Shown: positions 16,944-29,054 of the stretch, piece by piece
How the letters are laid out: every line of letters begins with the position of its first letter
How positions within the stretch are numbered: position 1 is the first letter of the stretch
DNA from: Thermotoga sp. Mc24
GTDB lineage: Bacteria; Thermotogota; Thermotogae; Thermotogales; Thermotogaceae
NCBI RefSeq assembly: GCF_000784835.1
Contig: NZ_JSFH01000012.1
Coordinates: 1-64,000 of the forward strand
Reading direction: 5' to 3'
Length of the DNA: 64,000 nt
Position numbers and translations under genes: made by a program
The notes under the pieces: generated by a model
Told to the model about the DNA's origin: nothing
Databases searched by the model: none
Seen by the model: the letters and a program-made list of their open reading frames with translations, nothing else

Positions 16944-18164
16944 ATGAACATAGCGATGTTCAGCGATACCTACGCTCCTCAAATAAACGGCGTGGCAACG
17001 TCGATAAGGGTGTACAAAAAGAAGCTGACGGAACGTGGCCACAAGGTTGTGGTAGTGGCTCCTTCAGCCCCCGAGGAAGAAAAGGATGTATTCGTTGTGA
17101 GGAGCATTCCCTTTCCCTTCGAGCCGCAACACAGAATCTCCATCGCCTCTACAAAAAATATTCTGGAGTTCATGAGAGAAAACAACGTCCAGATAATACA
17201 CAGCCACTCTCCCTTTTTCATAGGGTTTAAAGCGTTGAGGGTTCAGGAGGAAATGGGATTGCCACACGTTCACACGTATCACACACTCCTGCCCGAATAC
17301 AGACACTACATCCCAAAACCCTTCACTCCTCCCAAAAGATTGGTGGAACACTTCAGCGCGTGGTTCTGCAATATGACAAACGTGGTGATCGCTCCCACGG
17401 AAGACATAAAAAGAGAACTCGAAAGCTACGGCGTGAAAAGACCCATCGAAGTGTTACCCACCGGTATAGAAGTGGAGAAATTCGAAGTAGAAGCACCTGA
17501 AGAATTGAAAAGAAAATGGAATCCTGAGGGAAAGAAAGTGGTTCTCTACGCCGGAAGAATAGCTAAAGAGAAGAATCTGGATTTTCTTCTGAGAGTTTTC
17601 GAGAGTTTGAACGCACCGGACATCGCCTTTATTATGGTAGGAGATGGTCCTGAAAGAGAGGAAGTGGAGGAATTCGCGAAGGAAAAAGGACTCGATTTGA
17701 AGATCACAGGGTTCGTACCTCATGACGAAATTCCCCTCTATTACAAACTCGGAGATGTCTTTGTTTTTGCTTCGAAAACGGAAACACAGGGACTGGTACT
17801 CCTGGAGGCCTTGGCTTCCGGCCTTCCCGTGGTGGCTCTGAAGTGGAAAGGAGTTAAGGATGTTTTGAAAAATTGCGAAGCAGCGGTTCTCATAGAAGAA
17901 GAAAATGAAAGACTCTTCGCCGAAAAGATAAAACACATTCTGAAAAACGATCGACTCAGAGAAGAGCTCTCAACAAAGGGGAGAGAATTCGTCAGAAAGG
18001 AATGGTCCGTTGATCGATTCGTTCAAAGGCTTGAAGAGATATACACGAGAGCAATAGAAGAAGGTCCTGTTGAAATAAACACATCTCTCATGATAAAGGA
18101 ATTCGTCAAGTTCGAAAAATTGAAAGAGTTCTTCTCAAAGATCGAAGACAGAATCTGGAGGTGA
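16944..18164 (+). CDS. GT4 glycosyltransferase, diacylglycerol-glucosyl type
   Basis: This 406-residue GT-B enzyme has an N-terminal acceptor domain beginning MFSDTYAPQINGVATSI, with IIHSHSPFFIGFKAL and VHTYHTLLPEYRHYIP. The donor domain has VVLYAGRIAKEKNLDFLL and the catalytic EX7E region ASKTETQGLVLLEALASGLPVV. This pattern is typical of 1,2-diacylglycerol 3-glucosyltransferases and related mannosyltransferases that act at the inner membrane face. A role in glycolipid synthesis is inferred from the family. GAGGTGAGGGAAG precedes the ATG. Confidence 0.88.
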   Translation: MNIAMFSDTYAPQINGVATSIRVYKKKLTERGHKVVVVAPSAPEEEKDVFVVRSIPFPFEPQHRISIASTKNILEFMRENNVQIIHSHSPFFIGFKALRVQEEMGLPHVHTYHTLLPEYRHYIPKPFTPPKRLVEHFSAWFCNMTNVVIAPTEDIKRELESYGVKRPIEVLPTGIEVEKFEVEAPEELKRKWNPEGKKVVLYAGRIAKEKNLDFLLRVFESLNAPDIAFIMVGDGPEREEVEEFAKEKGLDLKITGFVPHDEIPLYYKLGDVFVFASKTETQGLVLLEALASGLPVVALKWKGVKDVLKNCEAAVLIEEENERLFAEKIKHILKNDRLREELSTKGREFVRKEWSVDRFVQRLEEIYTRAIEEGPVEINTSLMIKEFVKFEKLKEFFSKIEDRIWR

Positions 18165-18169
18165 TCTTC

Positions 18170-18813
18170 TTGTTTCCATTTCACCTGTTTCTCGGGCACG
18201 TTGTAGCAGACCACGGTTTCACGAACAACGCAAAGATAAGAGAGTACAGGGGCTGGAAGCTGATCGGGCACATGATCTGGTCGGTCTTTGCCATCCTTGC
18301 CTTCACATTCGATGTTATCTTTCAGTCCACCACTGGTGTGGTTGTCTTCTTGGTCTCTGTGGTGGTGCATCTCACGGGAGATCTCCTGAGAGTCTATCTT
18401 CACCGGAAGGGAAAGAAGCGTTTGATAAATCTTCTGGAAGTCGCCCTTCTTGTGATTTTTCTTGTACTGAACGCCGCGGTGAAAGATCTCTTCAAAGGAT
18501 CGTACCTGACAGCGGAGTTTGTTTTCTATCTGCTTGGGATGAACGCGGTATCCGTTGCTGTGACGTACGTCTTCAGGAACTTCGTCCCGGGAGATCCAAA
18601 GATATCCGATATCGAAGGGATCTCTGAAAGACTGGCTTTCTTTGTGTTCCTCCTCGCTGGTAAGGATCTCTTCGCTTTCCTTTCCCTCGCCCTTGGTTTT
18701 CTATACCGGCTTTGGAAGTTCAGAAAGCCCGATGTGAGGTGGTGGATGAGTCCAGTTTTTGGAGTTCTGATCTCCGTTCTCTGGAACTGGATGATGTACG
18801 GGAGGATCTTCTG

Positions 18814-18814
<1 letters not shown>
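18170..18814 (+). CDS. DUF3307-family membrane protein
   Basis: This 214-residue protein has about six membrane segments. It begins with FPFHLFLGHVVADHGFTNN, which matches the start of DUF3307 proteins (a hydrophobic helix with an H-x3-GH-x3-D pattern). The function of the family is unknown to me. I chose TTG 18170 over GTG 18161 because GGAGGTGAT (18157-18165) lies over the GTG but is correctly spaced for the TTG. Confidence 0.75.
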
Positions 18815-21849
<3,035 letters not shown>

Positions 21850-21851
21850 TC

Positions 21852-22691
21852 GTGAAATGTTTCTTCGAGAGTGAAGAATTCGAGAAAGCTGTGGAAAAAA
21901 TAGATCGACTCTACGAAAAGGTCGATTCAATAGAGGAGGCAGAAATAGCTTTCTTGAGAGAAAAAAAGCCTTTTCAGGGAGTGGCTGTGGTGAAAGAAGA
22001 AACGTACACCATCTACAAAACTGGAGAGAAACTCGTAGAACTCGAAGACCCAGAAAAAGCTGCATCGATAGCGTATATCCTCGCAGGGGAGAAGTTGCTC
22101 TCTGGAGGCTGGGTGAGAAGGATGGTCAGCGGTCTTCTTCAGGCGATGATTGTTCTCATGGAGATAGAAGACGAAAACGGCTGGAGTCACTCTCAGAGAG
22201 TTGCAAGACTCGCAGAACGTGTGGGAAAGAAACTGGGCTTATCGGAAGAAAAGCTCTCTCTGTTGAGAGAATACGCCATGCTACACGATGTGGGAAAGAT
22301 CGGAATAGAGCAACTCATGCTTTACACTCCAACCCGGATTAGAATTTTCGAGCAATATCCCCAAGATCACACCATCATGGGGTCTGTTTTTCTCGCGTCT
22401 TTAGAGGTCTTGTGGGATGTCGTTCCGATCGTGAGACACCACCACGAAAACTGGGACGGCACGGGATATCCCGATGGGCTCAAAGGTGAAGAGATTCCAC
22501 TTGAAGCGCGAATAATAAGCGTGTGTGATTACTACGACGTTCTCACAAATTTCGTTTCGTCAGAATGGGAAGGGAGAACCAAAACACACGAAGAGGCACT
22601 GGAAATCATAAAGAAAGAGGCTGGGAAAAAATTCGACCCAAAAGTGGTGGAAGCTTTTCTTGAAATCTTCTCAGACGAGGCTGTCGAGTAA
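21852..22691 (+). CDS. HD-GYP domain protein (putative c-di-GMP phosphodiesterase)
   Basis: This 279-residue protein has an unrecognised N-terminal 110 residues and a C-terminal HD-GYP domain. Motifs are HSQRVARLAERVG, LHDVGKIGI (near residue 144), VRHHHENWDGTGYPDGLKGEEIPLEARII and DYYDVLT. All metal-binding histidines and aspartates of the family and the GYP signature are present, so cyclic di-GMP hydrolysis is plausible. The start is GTG 21852, after GGAGGG at the end of thrS. Its 3' end overlaps the convergent next gene by 21 bases. Confidence 0.9.
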   Translation: MKCFFESEEFEKAVEKIDRLYEKVDSIEEAEIAFLREKKPFQGVAVVKEETYTIYKTGEKLVELEDPEKAASIAYILAGEKLLSGGWVRRMVSGLLQAMIVLMEIEDENGWSHSQRVARLAERVGKKLGLSEEKLSLLREYAMLHDVGKIGIEQLMLYTPTRIRIFEQYPQDHTIMGSVFLASLEVLWDVVPIVRHHHENWDGTGYPDGLKGEEIPLEARIISVCDYYDVLTNFVSSEWEGRTKTHEEALEIIKKEAGKKFDPKVVEAFLEIFSDEAVE

Positions 22692-23156
22692 GACACCAAC
22701 GAGGAGTTCGGGGGCTCTGAGACTCGCTTTGAGGATGTTGAGGGCGAGTTTCAATCTCTCCAGATCTTCTCTGAGTCTTTCTCTTTCGAGCGGATCTGTT
22801 TCTGTTTTCAGCTGTCTTTCGAGCTCGAGTATTTTTCTTTCGATCTCCTGCTGTTTGTCTTGAAGTTCCGATCCGAGGGAGTGAGTTCTTTCACTGCTTT
22901 TAGTTCCTGGTGTATAGATGAAAACTTGGGTTCTTCCCGCAACGGCCGCAAGGAACGAGCCTCTCTTCCTGAGATCGAGTGCTATGTTGCTGTAGATGAT
23001 CGTCCCGCCCTCTCTGAGGGCTTCTTTTTTGAAGTAAATCAAGTTGGATATTTCCTGAGACAGGACCCTCATTATACTTCGGCTCGCGGGAGCGGAATGT
23101 GGAATACCGGGTTCTCCAGGATCGAGTTTGTATCCAAGAATGGGGTTTGAGATCAT
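22671..23156 (-). CDS. Unknown protein with C-terminal coiled coil
   Basis: This 161-residue protein begins MISNPILGYKLDPGEPGIPH, has a central segment GTIIYSNIALDLRKRGSFLAAVAGRT, and a heptad-rich helix at about 95-140 (LQDKQQEIERKILELERQLK). I do not recognise a family. The ATG overlaps the stop of the upstream metallophosphoesterase gene, so the two are likely cotranscribed. Confidence 0.7.
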   Translation of the reverse strand: MISNPILGYKLDPGEPGIPHSAPASRSIMRVLSQEISNLIYFKKEALREGGTIIYSNIALDLRKRGSFLAAVAGRTQVFIYTPGTKSSERTHSLGSELQDKQQEIERKILELERQLKTETDPLERERLREDLERLKLALNILKASLRAPELLVGVLLDSLV

Positions 23157-24340
23157 AAATCTCCCCCCTGAATTTTCCCGAGAACGTTCGTGATAGATGC
23201 CTTCACTTCGACGTTCTTCCCTGAGAAATCCATTATGATCTTTGGAAGTTCCGCTTTCCTGTGGAAACCGTGCCTCTTTCTGATACCGAGCTTCTCGAGA
23301 ACGGGTCTCCAGCTACCACAGTTCACGTACAGCTTTTTACCCTGAGTCGTTGGAACTATTCGGTAAGCGAAGTGATGAACATGCCCCATCACAAGTATAT
23401 CAACTTCTTCCACTTCATGTAAATCTCCGGAATAACCCGTCATGAACTCTTTCCAGCGAAGATTCCCCTTCAAGATGGATTTCGCCCATTTCTGAAGATA
23501 GTCAACTCTTCTCAATTTTCTGAGTGTGTATATACTCCTTACGAGTACTTTACCCAGCTCCACACCGCCGAACCTATTCACAAATACCCTGGAGAGCCAG
23601 TGCGTTCTCGGGAAATTGTTTTTCATCCATTTCCTGGCTTCTCTAGTCTTCAACATACTGAGAAAACTTTTCAGCCACAGTTCAACCAGATCAACGCTGA
23701 GATCGTAGATTTCCGTCACGTAGTCGAACCAGTGAAAGACGTCGAGCAGAGGCCTCACGTTGTCGTAATCTCGAATGACATCCTCAGGAGCGAAGTTAAC
23801 CACCTGACTGTCGAAATTTATCATCATGTATCTGGCTATGTAGTCTCCAAGAGGCGGTATTACCTTTTTGGTTTTCCTGTCCACGGTGAAGCGGTTTATA
23901 ACATCGAACTGGTTTCCATGGAGCACAAGGAGTTTGCTGTGAGGATCGTAGTAGTACGGAAGTATCTCGAACTTTTCAAAGCGATTCTTCAAGGCATTCT
24001 GAAGTTTTTTGTTTTTGAGAATATGGTAATCGTGGTTTCCCACCACGTAATATACTCTGTGTCGTCTGGAAAACTTCTTGAGAGTCTCAAAGACTTCGGA
24101 GTGTTTTTTCTCGATTTCGTCGATCACCGTCTCATCGAGTGTTTCTACAACCTCCTCGAAAGAGACAAGCCCAATTTCCTTCACCGTGCGACTTTCGAGT
24201 ATTTCAAATCCATCACCAACGACGAAGAGTTCAACATCTTCAGTTTGAGACATGTCTTCGATGAAATTCACAAGCTCTTTATCGAAAAAAAAGTCGTCTT
24301 TCGCAGAACCGTCTCCTATGTGAAGATCGCTGATGAACAC
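23153..24340 (-). CDS. Calcineurin-like metallophosphoesterase, large form
   Basis: This 395-residue protein has the superfamily motifs in order: SDLHIGDG at the N-terminus, VVGDGFE, VVGNHDYH (near residue 100), HGNQFD and GHVHHFAYR near the C-terminus. It resembles UDP-2,3-diacylglucosamine hydrolase-type esterases, but a middle insertion of about 130 residues (HWFDYVTEIYDLSVDLVELW and following) is extra. The substrate is unknown. It starts at GTG 24340 with AGAGG directly upstream. The N-terminal motif is so close to the start that a later start is excluded. Confidence 0.82.
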   Translation of the reverse strand: MFISDLHIGDGSAKDDFFFDKELVNFIEDMSQTEDVELFVVGDGFEILESRTVKEIGLVSFEEVVETLDETVIDEIEKKHSEVFETLKKFSRRHRVYYVVGNHDYHILKNKKLQNALKNRFEKFEILPYYYDPHSKLLVLHGNQFDVINRFTVDRKTKKVIPPLGDYIARYMMINFDSQVVNFAPEDVIRDYDNVRPLLDVFHWFDYVTEIYDLSVDLVELWLKSFLSMLKTREARKWMKNNFPRTHWLSRVFVNRFGGVELGKVLVRSIYTLRKLRRVDYLQKWAKSILKGNLRWKEFMTGYSGDLHEVEEVDILVMGHVHHFAYRIVPTTQGKKLYVNCGSWRPVLEKLGIRKRHGFHRKAELPKIIMDFSGKNVEVKASITNVLGKIQGGDL

Positions 24341-24345
24341 CCTCT

Positions 24346-25182
24346 TTATTTTTTATCACCCCATTGTTCGAAAAACTTTCCGATTCTCATAACCAAAGCG
24401 GTTGCTCGAAGTTCTGCTTTCTCACCTTTTGGTACGATGAACGTTTCAAAGGGGGAAACCTGTCTGTTGTCCAGTACACCGTTTTCTAGAATCACAATCG
24501 CGCAGAATCCTTCCAATTTTCCTCTTTCCAGTTTTTCTATCCTGAAGTACTCACATTCGAAGTTTTCAAAGTTCTCCACTATCAAGTCTTCGACTTTCCT
24601 TTCTTTCATCACTTTGAAAGCCTTTTCTATGTGGAGCTCTCTGCCGCGTCCCCAATCGTAAACCCTGTAGGTGAGGTCGGACGCCTGCTGAACCTCCACG
24701 AGAAGACCACCAGGCCCGAGGGCGTGGACCGTTCCAGCGGGTAGAAAAACAAAAGTTCCAGGTTCTATTTCCACCTTTTTCAAAGCTTCATCCCAGCTGT
24801 TGTCTTCAAGTGCTCTCTTGACCTTCTCCGGGTCTTCCCCTATGGCGATCTGACCTTTTTCTACGAAGTACCACGCTTCGGTCTTGCCCCACGGTTCGTT
24901 TTCCAGCTCCTGGGCTTCATCGTCGTTGGGATGAACCTGAACGGAAAGCCAATCCTCGGCAGAAATGAGTTTCACAAGGAGTGGAAAACGCGGCAACTTC
25001 TTTCCAATGAGCTTCTCCATATCTTCGTTGAGATCGAGACCACCTTCCGCCTCTGTAATGAAGAGTGGATGCCCGGATAAAAGCCATACTTCTCCTATTT
25101 TCTCGTTTGAACCGAACATCTCACCAAGGCGATAACTGCCCCATATCTGCTTTCTCAGTTTTGGAAAGACTTTTATCATCAC
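24346..25182 (-). CDS. manA: Mannose-6-phosphate isomerase, type I short form
   Basis: This zinc enzyme interconverts mannose 6-phosphate and fructose 6-phosphate, feeding mannose use or GDP-mannose synthesis. Zinc ligands are visible in LSVQVHPNDDEAQ, in KTEAWYFVE and in LPAGTVHALGPG. The length of 278 residues is typical of the short bacterial forms. It starts at GTG 25182 (GTG ATG ATA), supported by GGAGGG at 25192-25197; ATG 25179 is possible. It overlaps the stop of the FapA-like gene. Confidence 0.9.
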   Translation of the reverse strand: MMIKVFPKLRKQIWGSYRLGEMFGSNEKIGEVWLLSGHPLFITEAEGGLDLNEDMEKLIGKKLPRFPLLVKLISAEDWLSVQVHPNDDEAQELENEPWGKTEAWYFVEKGQIAIGEDPEKVKRALEDNSWDEALKKVEIEPGTFVFLPAGTVHALGPGGLLVEVQQASDLTYRVYDWGRGRELHIEKAFKVMKERKVEDLIVENFENFECEYFRIEKLERGKLEGFCAIVILENGVLDNRQVSPFETFIVPKGEKAELRATALVMRIGKFFEQWGDKK

Positions 25183-26546
25183 GCTGAATACCCTCCTACT
25201 CTTATTTCACCGTCTCTGTAGTAGAAAACCGCTTTTGCAAGTTCTTTTTCCACACGAAACACTCTCTCGAACATGACGATTTCAACACCGGAATAAACAA
25301 CCTCTTTCACAACAACGGAGGCGTTTTTAGCCATTTCTTCGGCTATTTCTTTGAGCCTTTTCAGTTCTCCCTCGTTTTTCTGAATGGAATCTCTGAGATT
25401 TATCAAAGTGTTGTTCACTTTGTTCAGAAGCGCTTCTTTGTCAGGTGGGAATTTGTCTTTCAACATTCCCTGAAGCTTTCTGAGCTCAACGAGCAGTTTC
25501 GTCAATTTCTGAACGTTTTCTCTATCAAGGGAGATCTGGGCAGAGAGGAGTTTTATTTTCTCGTTGATCTCAGGATCGACTCCAACTTCTACCCTTGTCT
25601 TAACACCTATAGGAGAACCCAAAAAATAGGTTTCTACCTTCACCTGAGCTATGGTTATACCACCTCTTATACTTCCTCCTTTACCGGAAACAACGACATT
25701 GATGGCCTTAACTGCGGAGTTCTCTATGTTCTTCTCCACCTGAACTTCCTCGGCCTCCACTTCTGCGCTCTCTATAAAAACGGCTTTGACAGTTTTCTTT
25801 GCTTTTACGAACGCCTTCCCTCTTCCTTTTATTCCTCCAGCTGTGATACTTCCATTGAAGGAAATCACCGTTGCTGCTTCTATTACACCTTTCACTGTGA
25901 TGTCTTCCTGAGCCTTTACGACGAAATCTGGTTTCACATCACCTTTCACAACCACCTTGCCGGGAAAATCTATATTTCCGGTGGAATAGTCCACGTTGTC
26001 AACTTCCAGAGTGTCATACACGTGTATCGTACCGTTTGTTTCTATGACCAGAATCCCGCTCTTCGTTGCGATAATCTCGTTATCCTTCATCGTCACGTTG
26101 TATCCCAAATGATACTCCGGCACTCTTCCAGGTCTTGGTTTCACGGGGTTTCCAAAAACATCTATTCCTTCCTTTCCAGGAGTCGGTGGTATAATGCGGG
26201 CAATTGTTTCTCCTTTCCGCACGATCACTCTCTGCTTGGCAGGAATTTCTCTCAGATCTATCTTTTCTCCTTCTTGAGAAGTAAATTCTATCCTCTTCAA
26301 AAGTTCAACTCTTCCATCATCTCCATCTACCGGTGGAGTGCCCTCCGCTACAAGAACAGGTGTGTTGTACACAGGTGATCTTGCCAGGTCTTCTATGATT
26401 TCTTCCTTTATACCGTGATTTATTCCGGCGGAGCGTAGTGCATTCAAAAGCTCTTCCTTTGTGAGAGGAAGTTCGCTGGATCCCTCTTTTCGCAGAGTCA
26501 CATAAGCCTGCATTCTGTCTTCAGAAACTGTGATCTCCACCTTCAC
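25179..26546 (-). CDS. FapA/DUF342-family protein
   Basis: This 455-residue protein belongs to the FapA (flagellar assembly protein A, DUF342) family. It has an N-terminal domain, then a right-handed beta-helix of repeated short strands (VEVDNVDYSTGNIDFPGKVVV, VKAQEDITVKGVIEAATVIS, GSITAGGIKGRGKAFVKAKK), then a long C-terminal coiled coil (about 320-410). The molecular role of the family is not settled; it is often found near motility or polar-localisation genes. It starts at GTG 26546 after GGAGGG at 26553-26558. Confidence 0.85.
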   Translation of the reverse strand: MKVEITVSEDRMQAYVTLRKEGSSELPLTKEELLNALRSAGINHGIKEEIIEDLARSPVYNTPVLVAEGTPPVDGDDGRVELLKRIEFTSQEGEKIDLREIPAKQRVIVRKGETIARIIPPTPGKEGIDVFGNPVKPRPGRVPEYHLGYNVTMKDNEIIATKSGILVIETNGTIHVYDTLEVDNVDYSTGNIDFPGKVVVKGDVKPDFVVKAQEDITVKGVIEAATVISFNGSITAGGIKGRGKAFVKAKKTVKAVFIESAEVEAEEVQVEKNIENSAVKAINVVVSGKGGSIRGGITIAQVKVETYFLGSPIGVKTRVEVGVDPEINEKIKLLSAQISLDRENVQKLTKLLVELRKLQGMLKDKFPPDKEALLNKVNNTLINLRDSIQKNEGELKRLKEIAEEMAKNASVVVKEVVYSGVEIVMFERVFRVEKELAKAVFYYRDGEIRVGGYSA

Positions 26547-26561
26547 CCCTATCCCTCCGTA

Positions 26562-27869
26562 TCACCAGGGATTCTCTTCCAGGAACTTTTTCATTGTTTC
26601 AATGGCCCTTTCGGCGAGTTTTTTTCTCTTTTCGAACTTATCCTTCACACGGCCCTTCAGCGGAGGAAGGAGTCCAAAGTTTGCGTACATTGGCTTCAGA
26701 TCTCCTTCAACCTTCTCTATTATATAACTGAAGAGCGATCCCATCATGGTCTCCTCGGGAAGTTTTAACGGAGAGAGTCCCTTCAGGATACGATGAACGT
26801 TGTAGGCCACGTAGATTCCCGACGCAGCAGATTCCATGTATCCCTCCACACCTGTGATCTGACCAGCGAAGAAGATGTTAGGGTGCTTTTTCAGACGGAA
26901 AAAGATATCGAGCAATTCTGGAGAGTTTATGTAAACATTCCTGTGCATAACTCCATACCTTACGATCTCGGCGTTCCTGAGACAGGGGATCTTTCTCAGA
27001 ACTCTCTTCTGTTCACCCCATTTCAGTCTGGTCTGAAATCCAACGAGACTGTAGAATCTGCCCTCTTTGTCCTCTCTTCTAAGCTGAACGACAGCATAGG
27101 GTTCTTTACCCGTTCTTGGGTCCACCAGACCTGTTGGTCTCAAAGGACCGTATCTCAGTGCGTCTTTCCCGCTTCTGGCTATTTCCTCTATGGGCTGGCA
27201 GCGTTCGAAGAGAAGCTTCCGATCGAAATCCTCCATTTCTATCACTTCAGCTTCGACAAGCGCCTTCCAGAATTCCTCATACTCTTCCTTGGTGAGAGGA
27301 CAGTTTATGTAATCCTTTCCCTTCCCAAATCGGTCTCCCCAGAAAGCGCGCTCCATGTCTATAGACTCGAAGGTCACGATCGAAGAGACGGCATCGAAGA
27401 AGAAAAGAAAATCGTCACCGAGAAGGTTTCTCAAAAAAGAGAATAAACCATTCGATGTGGCTGGCCCCGTCGCTACAACCCATATTCCTTCTTCTGGATC
27501 GAACTCGGTTACTTCCTCTCTGATGATCTCCACACTCTCAAGCCTTTCTATGGCCTCTGTCACTTCCTTCGCGAAGATGTTACGGTCCACCGCGAGGGCC
27601 TTTCCAGATGGAACACGTGCTTTCTCCGCGGCTTCGAGTGTTATGGAACCCATCAGCCTCATCTCAGCTTTCAGGAGTCCTTCGGCGTTTGTTATGTCTT
27701 CCGATTTGAGAGAGTTGCTGCAAACAAGTTCCGCGAAATATCCTGTTTTGTGCACTTCCGTCATCTTCTTCGGTCTCATTTCAAAAAGACGAACCCTTAT
27801 TCCCCTTTTTCCAAGGTTGTAAGCCACCTCTGAACCCGCGAGTCCTGCTCCGATGACATTCACGATCAT
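26562..27869 (-). CDS. trmFO: Folate-dependent tRNA m5U54 methyltransferase TrmFO
   Basis: This FAD enzyme uses methylenetetrahydrofolate to methylate U54 in tRNA. The N-terminal FAD motif is VIGAGLAGSEVAYNLGKRGI, followed by LFEMRP. The family's CSNSLKSED and GQITGVEGYMESAASG segments are present. The 435-residue length is standard. The ATG is preceded by GAGGTGAAAGA. It follows an RsbW-type gene by four bases. Confidence 0.96.
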   Translation of the reverse strand: MIVNVIGAGLAGSEVAYNLGKRGIRVRLFEMRPKKMTEVHKTGYFAELVCSNSLKSEDITNAEGLLKAEMRLMGSITLEAAEKARVPSGKALAVDRNIFAKEVTEAIERLESVEIIREEVTEFDPEEGIWVVATGPATSNGLFSFLRNLLGDDFLFFFDAVSSIVTFESIDMERAFWGDRFGKGKDYINCPLTKEEYEEFWKALVEAEVIEMEDFDRKLLFERCQPIEEIARSGKDALRYGPLRPTGLVDPRTGKEPYAVVQLRREDKEGRFYSLVGFQTRLKWGEQKRVLRKIPCLRNAEIVRYGVMHRNVYINSPELLDIFFRLKKHPNIFFAGQITGVEGYMESAASGIYVAYNVHRILKGLSPLKLPEETMMGSLFSYIIEKVEGDLKPMYANFGLLPPLKGRVKDKFEKRKKLAERAIETMKKFLEENPW

Positions 27870-27873
27870 TCTT

Positions 27874-28284
27874 TCACCTCAATTTTTTCTTGACAACGGT
27901 GAGGTTTCCATTTCTAAGAGGACGAACCCTGAATTCGTCGGTGACGCGAGAAATTATGTAGAGGCCATACCCACCCTCTCGCGGATTCTCCAAATCGGGC
28001 GGTGTAGGCTTCAGTCTGGTGGGATCTACGGGAGGACCGAAGTCTCTCACCAACACGTGAAAGACCTCGTCCTTTAACGTGTAACTCACAACGATTCGCT
28101 TTGTTTCATCGTTCTTGTAAGTGTGTTTGATCACGTTCGCGAGGATTTCTCCCAAAACTATCTCCATGTCAACGATCAAACTGTCTGATGATTCATGCAT
28201 TTGAAGAAAATCTCGCAGGACAGAACGAGCGATCTTTATATGAGACTTTTTGGAGAACAGCGCAACGCTCACGGTGTCGATCAA
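27874..28284 (-). CDS. RsbW-type ATP-binding regulator (GHKL fold)
   Basis: This 136-residue stand-alone histidine-kinase-like ATPase has the N box GEILANVIKHTYKND, the G1 region VRDFGPPVD and the G2 region EGGYGLYIISRVTDEF. That is the pattern of anti-sigma factors and anti-anti-sigma switch kinases (RsbW, SpoIIAB, RsbT). It starts at TTG 28284, which overlaps the stop of the unknown gene before it. No sigma-B-like factor or STAS partner is seen in the window. Confidence 0.85.
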   Translation of the reverse strand: MIDTVSVALFSKKSHIKIARSVLRDFLQMHESSDSLIVDMEIVLGEILANVIKHTYKNDETKRIVVSYTLKDEVFHVLVRDFGPPVDPTRLKPTPPDLENPREGGYGLYIISRVTDEFRVRPLRNGNLTVVKKKLR

Positions 28285-29054
28285 TCCAGGCCCCCCTTTA
28301 AAATCAAAAACGCTTCAACGGGTACTCTTGGTGACAAAAGGGTCTTCTTCTCGAACTCCAGAATCTCCTTGAAAACAACTTCCACACTCTTTTCAGTCAA
28401 TTCTGCCATCTTCTGGGTATCACCCGTTCTCAGGAAAGTCTTCACCGATTCAGGAATCTGTATGTTCAAAGAAAAGTTGTACGCGGGCAGTTTTTCGTAG
28501 AAAGAAAAAGGTTCGTTCACATATCTGTCCATCAACAGAGCCTTCCTCACGGCTTCTTTGATATCCCTCTCTGGATCGGAAAAAGAGACCTTCTCTTCGT
28601 TGATCTGCAGCGATATTCCAGCAGGTGCAATACCCACGTCTATTTCTCCGGCGTTGTAAATCACGTCCGCAAAACTTGAGAGTTTCTCCCTCAGAGAAAG
28701 TCTGGTTTCAAAGTTCTCAGATCGAACGATGAAGACCCTCTTTCCGGGTCGCCAGTCGTTGAACAGAACTTCCACGAGGTTTTCCACTTCTTCGCTGTAC
28801 AGCCTCATTCGAAGAAGTTCGTGATTCAAAAGTTCAACGAGAACGTCGCGTCCTTGTGTCTTCTCGTCGGTGAAAATCGCCATCTTTCCGAGGACGGTCT
28901 GCGCCGGGAAACAGAAAATTTTTCCCTTCAGCGGAACATTCGACTCCAGAACAGTTCTGGCCATTTCGAAAACTAAGTTCTCCGGTAAACCCAGTCCGTT
29001 CCAGAGTATTCTCTTTCCGTCACATATGACCACGTTTTCTGGAAATCTCAGCAT
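28281..29054 (-). CDS. Unknown protein upstream of RsbW-type regulator
   Basis: This 257-residue soluble protein has no motif that I recognise. ATG 29054 is chosen because AAGGGAG lies five bases upstream; the open frame extends to 29087 but deeper into queH. It overlaps queH by 35 bases at its start and the RsbW-type gene by four at its end, so it is translationally linked to a switch-kinase-like protein and may be its partner or target. Confidence 0.7.
   Translation of the reverse strand: MLRFPENVVICDGKRILWNGLGLPENLVFEMARTVLESNVPLKGKIFCFPAQTVLGKMAIFTDEKTQGRDVLVELLNHELLRMRLYSEEVENLVEVLFNDWRPGKRVFIVRSENFETRLSLREKLSSFADVIYNAGEIDVGIAPAGISLQINEEKVSFSDPERDIKEAVRKALLMDRYVNEPFSFYEKLPAYNFSLNIQIPESVKTFLRTGDTQKMAELTEKSVEVVFKEILEFEKKTLLSPRVPVEAFLILKGGLD

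Noticed and set aside
23600-24661. 353-codon plus-strand open frame
   Set aside because: It is antisense to the metallophosphoesterase and mannose-6-phosphate isomerase genes, both of which have clear family motifs.
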